Of a stretch of 64,000 nt of DNA, positions 57,651 to 64,000 are shown piece after piece (the stretch's first letter is position 1; every line of letters begins with the position of its first letter). The DNA lies in assembly GCA_021397845.1 (NCBI GenBank), contig CM038044.1:101678942-101742941 (forward strand), read 5' to 3'. The notes beneath the pieces were generated by a model. That model worked only from the letters and a program-made list of their open reading frames with translations, ran no database searches and was not told the origin of the DNA. Position numbers and translations under genes: made by a program. The DNA comes from Areca catechu. Its lineage: Eukaryota > Streptophyta > Magnoliopsida > Arecales > Arecaceae.

Positions 57651-58810
57651 TGTAGGATTTTGTGTAGTGCTCCCAAGCTTTAGAGAGACTTGGGAGGCCA
57701 TGGCAGGGATGTTGGAGGCGATCCCTGGAGCTTGGAGGCATGTCCCAAGCAATTTCTGGAGGTGTTCCAGAGGTCCTGGAGGTATTCTAGAGCAGGGCCC
57801 TAGAGTCAAGTTGGGTCGGGGGGCTTGACCCAGGGTTGAGAGTTTTTTCACATTGATTTGTTATGGGGAGTTTTTTTATAGATTGTAACATAACCCAATT
57901 AGGTTATGGTGGTGGGTCCAGGTTTGTTAAGTTGGTTAGGAGGTTAGCCAATTGGTTGGTTGGTTGGTTGTAACTAATTAGGAAGCCCAACCATGTGAGG
58001 TGTCCTAATCAGTTTGTTATTGGCCCATAATAAGTCCTAACTGCTCATGTGATTGAGTCCTAACATATTTAAGAAGTTGTTAGCCCAAGATGAGTCTAAG
58101 AAGTCCAAGATGGTTGACGCCCAACTTGAGAAGGATTTTACCGCCCACTCTTCTATAAGAAGAGGGGGCATGCGTGAACTTGGAGAGCGTCCAAGAGGGG
58201 TCGACCCCTTTGGGGTCTCTCGATTTGCAGAGAGGCCGACCAAGGCTTGGAGGGTGAAGACATCTCACGATCATGAGAAGACCATGAGGGCCTGATCTTG
58301 GAGCACCCCTCTTTGGGGAAAGACCACGTGGAGGGACTTTTCGTGTGGGGGACTTGGCCGTGTGGAGATCCTACATGAGGGAGTCCATAGGTGGAGCTCT
58401 TTCCACTGAGAGGAGGCACGGTCATGGCTTGGGCTTGCAGAAAGGCACACGTGAGGGAGATATCACGTGGAGGGCTTAGTGTCGTGGGGTGTTCCACGAG
58501 GCTTTGGAGAGGTGAACCTGCATTGAGGTATTGTCCACAGGTGGGGCTTCTTCTTGGGTTTGTGAGAGGAGGCCAGTGTCCCGGTCTTATTTTGTAACAA
58601 GGTTCTTCTCCAAAGGAATACAATCTCTTTTTTTCCCTACATCTCTTCTCTATATCTTCTTTGTTGCATGATATTGAATCCAAGAATAGGTTGTTGCTGG
58701 TTCTTAATCAAGAAGTTTGGTTCTTGATTTCTCCCTCACTGTTTTCGCTCCGTAGGCATTGATCCGGATCTCCCACCAAGTGGGATCAGTGACTAGGAAT
58801 TTTCTCAATA
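57651..58810 (+). repeat. LTR2 of the non-coding copia element
   Basis: TGTAGGATTTTGTGTAG ... TTCTCAATA; the final CA has become TA. Confidence 0.92.
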
Positions 58811-58815
58811 GAGGT
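58811..58815. repeat. Target-site duplication (right), GAGGT
   Basis: Matches 54930-54934. Confidence 0.88.
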
Positions 58816-60430
58816 AGCTGTTGAGGTTGCTTAGCTAGCCAAGGTGGCCTTGGGAAAATCATTTTGCTCCCTCCAACATCAAATGAAACAATCAAAATGA
58901 CCTCACCTAACGAGCTCCTCAATTTTATCTTAGAGCTAGATGCATTCTTTAATATCATGGCCATGATCTTGATGATATGAATAGAACTCCTTTGGGTTTC
59001 TCTTGTATGGTGGAGTTCATAGCTTTTAGGGTTCTAGAATTTGTCTCCTAATCTTTATTAGCACCTTCTTTTGAGGTGCATTCAATGGAGTATAAGTGTA
59101 GAACTTCCTCGGTGGTGATACCTGTCTGGTTGCTCAAGGTCAATGATCCTTAAAGGCCTTGCTCTTCTTCCATGGAGAGCTAGAGCATGGTCAGACCCTT
59201 TCCTCCTATTTCGGGAAGTGCTTCTACTCATCTAGGATTCTTTGGCCACCCCTTAGTGTTGAGGTGGTGGGAGTTTCTTCTTCTGTAGAAGCATTTTTGG
59301 TTCGAGCATATTTTTTCTATTAGGCCAGCATGTCAATGAAATCTCGGGGATAGATCTTGGTCAACGACCTCTTAAGGTCATTCTTCTATGGGCTACTCAT
59401 TAGGACCGACATGGCGATCGATTGGTTTAAGTTACAGACTTCCAAAGTGGCTGTGTTGAAGTGACTGACAAAGGATCAGATTGATTTCCCCTCTCTTTGC
59501 TTAATGGTGTGGAGGTAGTCCGACCATACCTGTTGCTTCCTACTATTGACAAAGTGATCAACAAAAAAACTGACTCAACTACTCAAATGAGTGTACTGAT
59601 CCTAGCTTTAGATCTGAATACCAATGCCAAGCTGCTCCTTTTATCGTGGATAGGAAGGCTTTGCAAAGGATAGGATTGGGTGCTCTATGAAGGAGCATAG
59701 TTGCTTGGAAGCTTGCCAAGTGATTGGTGGGATTAGTGGTCCCATCATAGTTTTCAAGCGAAGAAATTTTAAAGTGTCAAGGAAGCAATGCTTGCATGAT
59801 CTTATTATCAAAAGGTGGATCATTGATGAACTCATTGCTTGGTGCTAAAGGAAGGTTGCGGAGAGCCTCAATGCACTGATCCAACTCCTTAAGCTTCTGA
59901 TCGACCTTTGGGTCTTGGATGATGGGGACCTCTAATTGCCAGGGGAATCGTTGGCCTGAAGTGGAGTCATGTTCTTATTGGAGGCTTCAAGAGCATAGCT
60001 TCCTTAGTTCTGAACTCTTATGGAGACAGCAATGAGTAGTCCACTCTAGATCCCTGGATGGGACCCATGACTATCCCTGTGGTGGAGGTGCCGCTTCAAT
60101 CACTGGAAAAGGAAAAAGTGTCGCAGAAGGCAACACAAACATTAGTTGTACTGCATGTAGAGAAGCTATGGGTGGCATCACCAGCAGAGGTTGAGTTGTC
60201 AGAGGTGGCATAAGGGAGGCTTGGATGGCTTGAATAACTGCCACCAAGTTTCAAACAAGCATGAAGAGCAAGTTGAACTACTCCATGCGAACTACCACCA
60301 TTTGTGGTGACGGTGAAGCTCCCGCTAACATTAGTTGAGGTTGGTCATTATCTTGGCTTTTCCTTACCCTTTTCATTTGCTAGGAGGTAGTGATGTTGGT
60401 GCAACAAGAAGCAGTCTTCTTGGATGGCAT
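58816..60430 (-). pseudogene. Tat-like gypsy gag, broken
   Basis: ATG at 60430 (MPSKKTASCCTNITTS then a stop), about 55 bases after the PBS. A hydrophobic/proline-rich N-terminal stretch follows (60300-60080). The gag core is at about 59880-59250: near 59840-59640 the sequence corresponds to the 'ENYDGTTNP ... HLASF' type block of plant gypsy gag in a decayed form, with FIEHPILSFAKPSYP. Frameshifts abound. It is cut from its protease by the insertion 54935-58810. Confidence 0.65.
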
Positions 60431-60485
60431 CACTATCCCACTTCTTAGTATTCTCCTCACAATTTCAAGTCCTTCCTCTAATCTG

Positions 60486-60497
60486 TTGGTGCCAAAA
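60486..60497 (-). other. PBS-like site of the Tat-like element
   Basis: TTTTGGCACCAA on the minus strand directly inside the presumed LTR end. TGGCACC/TGGCGCC starts are usual for gypsy PBS; the tRNA cannot be named. Confidence 0.5.
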
Positions 60498-60499
60498 TT

Positions 60500-62105
60500 T
60501 GTTAAGCATTAGAAGATGTGCTGGGAAGAAGATATAGGTAGCTCTCTGGGAGGCGGTACCTACAAAAAGCCTAATGGGTTTCTATAGGGTCTTATAGCAT
60601 AATAGAACATTGGATTTTAAAATTTTATACTTGAAAACCCTAATCGGCGAGAAACCCTAAGCCCAAGATCCCTTATTCACTACAATCAACAAGTCACTAA
60701 ATTAGGGTTATGAAGAATACCTAGAATGCTAATTCCTTTTCTTTCCACTAGGCTTACAAATGTAAGCCCTCCAGAGGTGATCCACACAGGAATCAAACTA
60801 GGAAGCTCTCCTTAGTAGGTTGCTTGATCAACTGGGACTCTTTTGATGGACTTTCTTCCTTCAACTGTCTTTCTTTCCTTGCTCAAATCCTTGTCTCCAA
60901 TAGAGCACTCTGAGCCCTTTCCAAAACACTCTTCACTTTCACTTTCACTTCTTAATTCACTTCCTAAAACCCTTGTCTTAAAATGGAGTATATATCTTAA
61001 GACAAGATAAGGGAGGAAGAGACAAAAGAGAGTGTGGTAGAGTGTGAGTGTAGGAATGCAGGAAAGAAATGAGTTTTGTGATACCCTTCAGCCTAATCAC
61101 TGAAGCCTATTTATAGGAGAATGGGAGGTGCTAGATAAGCCTTCTCATCAGCCCATGATAAGCCTTTCAATTTATCAAATAAGACTCTTTAAATAGAAAG
61201 AGTCTTATCAATGAAGCATCATGACCTTTTGTGCACCAACTACCTCATTCAAGTCCCTTCAAGTTTTCATCTGACTTCTCCATTTGCCACTTGGCATTTT
61301 CTAGTTACAATGAAGCCAAGGGACATGGCTTTTGAGTAAGAAGAGTTGGGGATTCAAAACACGTTAAAGCAAAATGACTCTGTGTCTCAGAATTGCACCA
61401 AACATGAAGAGTCACAACTTTTCATGCGCCAATTCCTTTCACTGAACTTCTTTTCTCATTTTGACCAGTCATAAGCCATTCAAATGGCATGGAGATGAGG
61501 CTAAGGGGTGCCTTGCTTCATCTGGAAACAAAGTCCCAAAATAGAAGGGTCCTTTTCTATGCCTATTTATTTCTTGCGCACAAAATAAGTTGGCGCCAAT
61601 TGTGAAGAGTTGCTACTCTTCACTTGTCGGTCAACCTTTTCCATGCCATATGCCATATTTGACCTCGTCAAAGTAAATGCAATATGAGTGTCATTTGAAA
61701 GGGCATTAAGTCTACTTTCTGACCATATAATTTGTTTTCAGGTAGGAGGTCTATTGGTCCTTCTGCATCCTTTTGAATGCTGAGGTATCACATAGGTGCC
61801 AAAAGTCCCATGCCATTCGGACTCTTCATATATGGCACATTAAATATCCAAAAAATATCTGATAAAATCTGATAAACTCATCCCACTTAGGACACAATCC
61901 AATTTAGGTCTCCTATAAATTAATAGTCCATTTAGCAACCTTTCAGATCTAATTCAATTGAGTTAGGAGATTAGGTTAGCCTACACATGCTACTGTGCTA
62001 TCTAGCTAACCAATTAGGATCCCATGACCCTAATTAAATGTAATTTGACTTCCTAGGTCAATTCCCTAATGTGTGTGACTCTTTGGGTTCCACATCTAGC
62101 CAACA
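60500..62105 (-). repeat. Presumed 5' LTR of the Tat-like element (boundaries uncertain)
   Basis: In minus orientation it starts TGTTGGCTAGATG and ends GCTTAACA beside the PBS, giving TGTT...AACA ends and 1606 bp. The partner LTR is not in the window, and part of this stretch could instead belong to the copia LTR to its right. Confidence 0.4.
61106..61115 (-). promoter_or_regulatory. TATA box in the LTR
   Basis: TATAAATAGG on the minus strand, within CCTATAAATAGG, followed downstream by CT-rich sequence (61090-60960). Confidence 0.55.
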
Positions 62106-63167
62106 GTAGGTCTAGGTCCGAGCCGATTCGATCCAATCGAACTCGATTGACCTAATTAGGTCAATTGAGCTGACCTAAGTTGCCAATTCGAACCAGCTTT
62201 CGAATTGACTCATGAATCCAATCGAATTGACTCATGAAAACCTACAAGACATGATTGACGTTTAGCAACATGTCATGCCTACCCGAAAGATGAAAAATTT
62301 GGTAGAAAGTACCAAAATACCCTTCAGTGAAAAGTTACCATGTAATTCAATCTTTCGATCTTTCATTATCCCAATTAAGTGATGGGTATAGATAATTGTC
62401 AAATCCTAGCACTTAATCATTTCGAATATCTATTTGATAATGAAGACTCTACTAATGACTAATTAAAAACCACTTCTAATCTCATACTGCTTTGATTAAA
62501 GACTCCCTGAGTCATCAATCGAAGAGATTACTTGGAAAAACAATTCCTCTTACTAGGAATGATCGATTTCTTGTTGGTCCACTCACATCCTTCATACACC
62601 TTCCATCATATATGAGAACACCCCGTACATGACTCAATGTTATGAATGAGTATGAACCAAAACATGGCTTAGTGTGCATAAGGAACCATGGTGACCTCTG
62701 GTCTAAAGATCACTTGCTCAACTCCCACTATGAGAACTATCTTTTGACAAGTAGTAAGACTTCCATAAGATATTCTCAATGCAGATCAGTTCAGTGAACT
62801 CATACCCTAAGAGCACCCTTATCCTTGTATTAGTATCTCTACACAAGTGGCTATGAGACCAACCAACCTTTTCATCGAGCATACATAGGATACGTTAGTC
62901 TTTCTTGAAGCATCGATCCCCAAATCGATGATCCAACGACTAGGAATATTTTAGATTAGGATTTATAGGAACTTAGGTCTCACCATTATGATCTCCATCA
63001 TAACCCTAATTCCATTGCCCTAACCATGGGGTTCATAATAATCTTTAAGTAAAACACAGCAGTATGATGAAACAAAAATGCCTTTAATAATATAAAATAT
63101 CATACAAGAGTTGGAAGATTACAAAAATGCCCTTACAAAGATTGGCGTTTAGGATACTTTTCTTTCA
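62106..63167 (-). repeat. 3' LTR of the right-edge copia element (left end uncertain)
   Basis: In minus orientation it begins TGAAAGAAAAGTATCC directly after the PPT. No genes. Where it ends is undecided; it may stop at 62106 or run into 60500-62105. Confidence 0.55.
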
Positions 63168-63180
63168 ATCTCCCACTTGT
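63168..63180 (-). promoter_or_regulatory. Polypurine tract of the right-edge copia element
   Basis: ACAAGTGGGAGAT on the minus strand, immediately before the LTR. Confidence 0.75.
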
Positions 63181-63181
63181 A

Positions 63182-64000
63182 CTAAAGCCAATCGCCCTTA
63201 TGTTTTATACCCATACAATCTAAGTGGCGATCAAGCTACTGCTTGGGTACTACTTTAGTGAATGGGTCTGTTATATTATTCTTTGTATCAATCCATTCGA
63301 TGACAACATCTTGTCCTTGAACGAGGTGGAAGCATCTTAGGATGTGCTTGGACTTATTATGAGACCTTGGTTCCTTAACTTGCATAACAACTCCACTAGT
63401 TGTTTAATAGTAGGAACCACATCCAATTTCATGATGAATTTCTTCATTCACATAGCTTCCCTTATGGCTTCACTTGTGGCTATGCACTCTCCCTACTCAC
63501 TACACCACTATATAGGGTGAAGACATATCCTGATATGGATTTGCTATCATCTGGATCTGATTGAAAACTAGAATTCGTATATCCTTCTAGTTTCAACTCT
63601 GATCCTCCATATATAAGAAAAATATCTTTAGTCCATCTTAAGTACTTAAGAATATTTTCACAGCTTTCCAATAATCCTTCCTTAGATCAGCTTGGAACCT
63701 GCTTATTATGCCCAAGGCATAAGCAATTTCAGGCCTGGTACATAACATGGCATACATAATCGATCCTACAGCCAAAGCATAAGAAATCATAGTCATCCTC
63801 TCTCTTTTTTCTGATGTCTTAGAGGACATCTTCTTAGAGAGATGTATGCCTTGACTCATAGGTAAGTAACCCCTCTTACTTCCATCCATATTGAATCTCT
63901 TCAACACTAAGTCAATGTATCTAGATTGGGATAAGCTTAACATTTTCTTAGATCTATCTCTATAGATCTTTATACTTAGTATATAGGATGCCTCTCTCAA
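63182..64000 (-). pseudogene. Copia pol 3' end (RT end, RNase H)
   Basis: Minus strand, entering from the right edge. 64000-63638 is open: SIKIYRDRSKKMLSLSQSRY, then ASYALAVGSIMYAMLCTRPE-like blocks (here ISYALAVGSIMYAML) and ALGIISRFQADL, the RT-RNase H link of Angela/Tork-type copia. It then shifts frame to 63671-63480 (YGGSELKLEGYTNSSFQSD, SISGYVFTLYSGVVS) of RNase H. The rest decays to a stop at 63182-63184, two bases before the PPT. The upstream YVDD lies outside the window. Confidence 0.85.

Larger units (their letters stand above)
54935..58810 (+). mobile_element. Non-coding (non-autonomous) copia-type LTR element
   Basis: Two LTRs of 1151 and 1160 bp, a PBS of tRNA-Met type, a PPT (CCAAGGTAGAGAT) against LTR2, and TSD GAGGT. 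The PBS and the GAGAT|TGTAGG PPT-LTR junction are copia-like. The 1.56-kb interior has no RT, IN or PR. It sits between gag and protease of the Tat-like element. Confidence 0.9.
24666..62105 (-). mobile_element. Tat-lineage Ty3/gypsy element, fragmented by nested insertions
   Basis: Read from right to left: PBS at 60497-60486, gag (60430-58816), protease (54790-54500), RT, RNase H and integrase (54250-51050), a long 3' region with a 55-bp minisatellite, and beyond a nested insertion an opposite-strand ORF (24995-27001). Sequence flanking the insertion at 27994-47770 carries the duplicated GTCAT, which shows that 24666-27993 and 47771-onwards were once contiguous. The order PR-RT-RH-IN marks gypsy. 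A long 3' region with tandem repeats and an extra ORF recalls Tat-lineage elements such as Grande (family knowledge). The 3' LTR is not seen. Confidence 0.65.

Overview
The window is intergenic plant nuclear DNA, built almost entirely of LTR retrotransposons nested in one another. I see no ordinary host gene, rRNA, tRNA or CRISPR array. The coding remnants belong to plant-specific lineages: Ty1/copia Sirevirus-like and Tork/Angela-like, and Ty3/gypsy Athila-like and Tat-like. Together with the AT-rich filler this points to an angiosperm with a repeat-rich genome. The species cannot be fixed from the sequence; a palm or other monocot is only a guess.

Layout. (1) 1-4946, minus: a decayed Tork-type copia element running off the left edge, with LTR 4005-4946 and its primer-binding site. 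(2) 5003-6590: an Athila-like LTR relic (plus). (3) 6591-20308: a minus-strand Athila-like relic (leader, tRNA-Asp-type PBS, partial LTR) split by a complete but degenerate Sirevirus-like element, 'A' (6775-18045, plus, TSD GAGAG). (4) 20309-24665, plus: an Athila-like element reduced to LTR, leader, partial gag and a truncated second LTR. (5) 24666-62105: remains of one large Tat-lineage gypsy element read on the minus strand (PBS/LTR near 60.5 kb, gag, protease, RT, RNase H, integrase, a 55-bp minisatellite). An intron-containing ORF lies on the opposite strand at its 3' side (24995-27001). Two elements inserted into it. One is a gag-protease-only Athila-like element (27994-47770, TSD GTCAT), whose own 3' LTR is split by the nearly intact Sirevirus-like element 'B' (29546-40451, TSD TGAAG). 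The other is a non-coding copia-type element (54935-58810, TSD GAGGT). (6) 62106-64000, minus: LTR and RT/RNase H end of another copia element running off the right edge.

The target-site duplications give a relative order: Tat first, then the gag-protease Athila-like element, then Sirevirus B. The non-coding copia element also postdates Tat. B looks young, with LTRs differing by about ten substitutions by eye. It keeps gag, pol and a third ORF with one stop codon each.

The most interesting structure is in the two Sirevirus-like elements. Each carries in its LTR an array of a short palindromic motif (CGAGCCGACTCG-type in A, GTCGACCTC-type in B). Each has a second small array of its own motif version between pol and the third ORF, followed by an AT-rich box and a CT-rich leader just before the third ORF's ATG. 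This looks like an LTR-derived internal promoter dedicated to the third ORF. Both elements also have a splice-acceptor-like TTGCAG|G directly after the gag stop codon, where pol begins in another frame.
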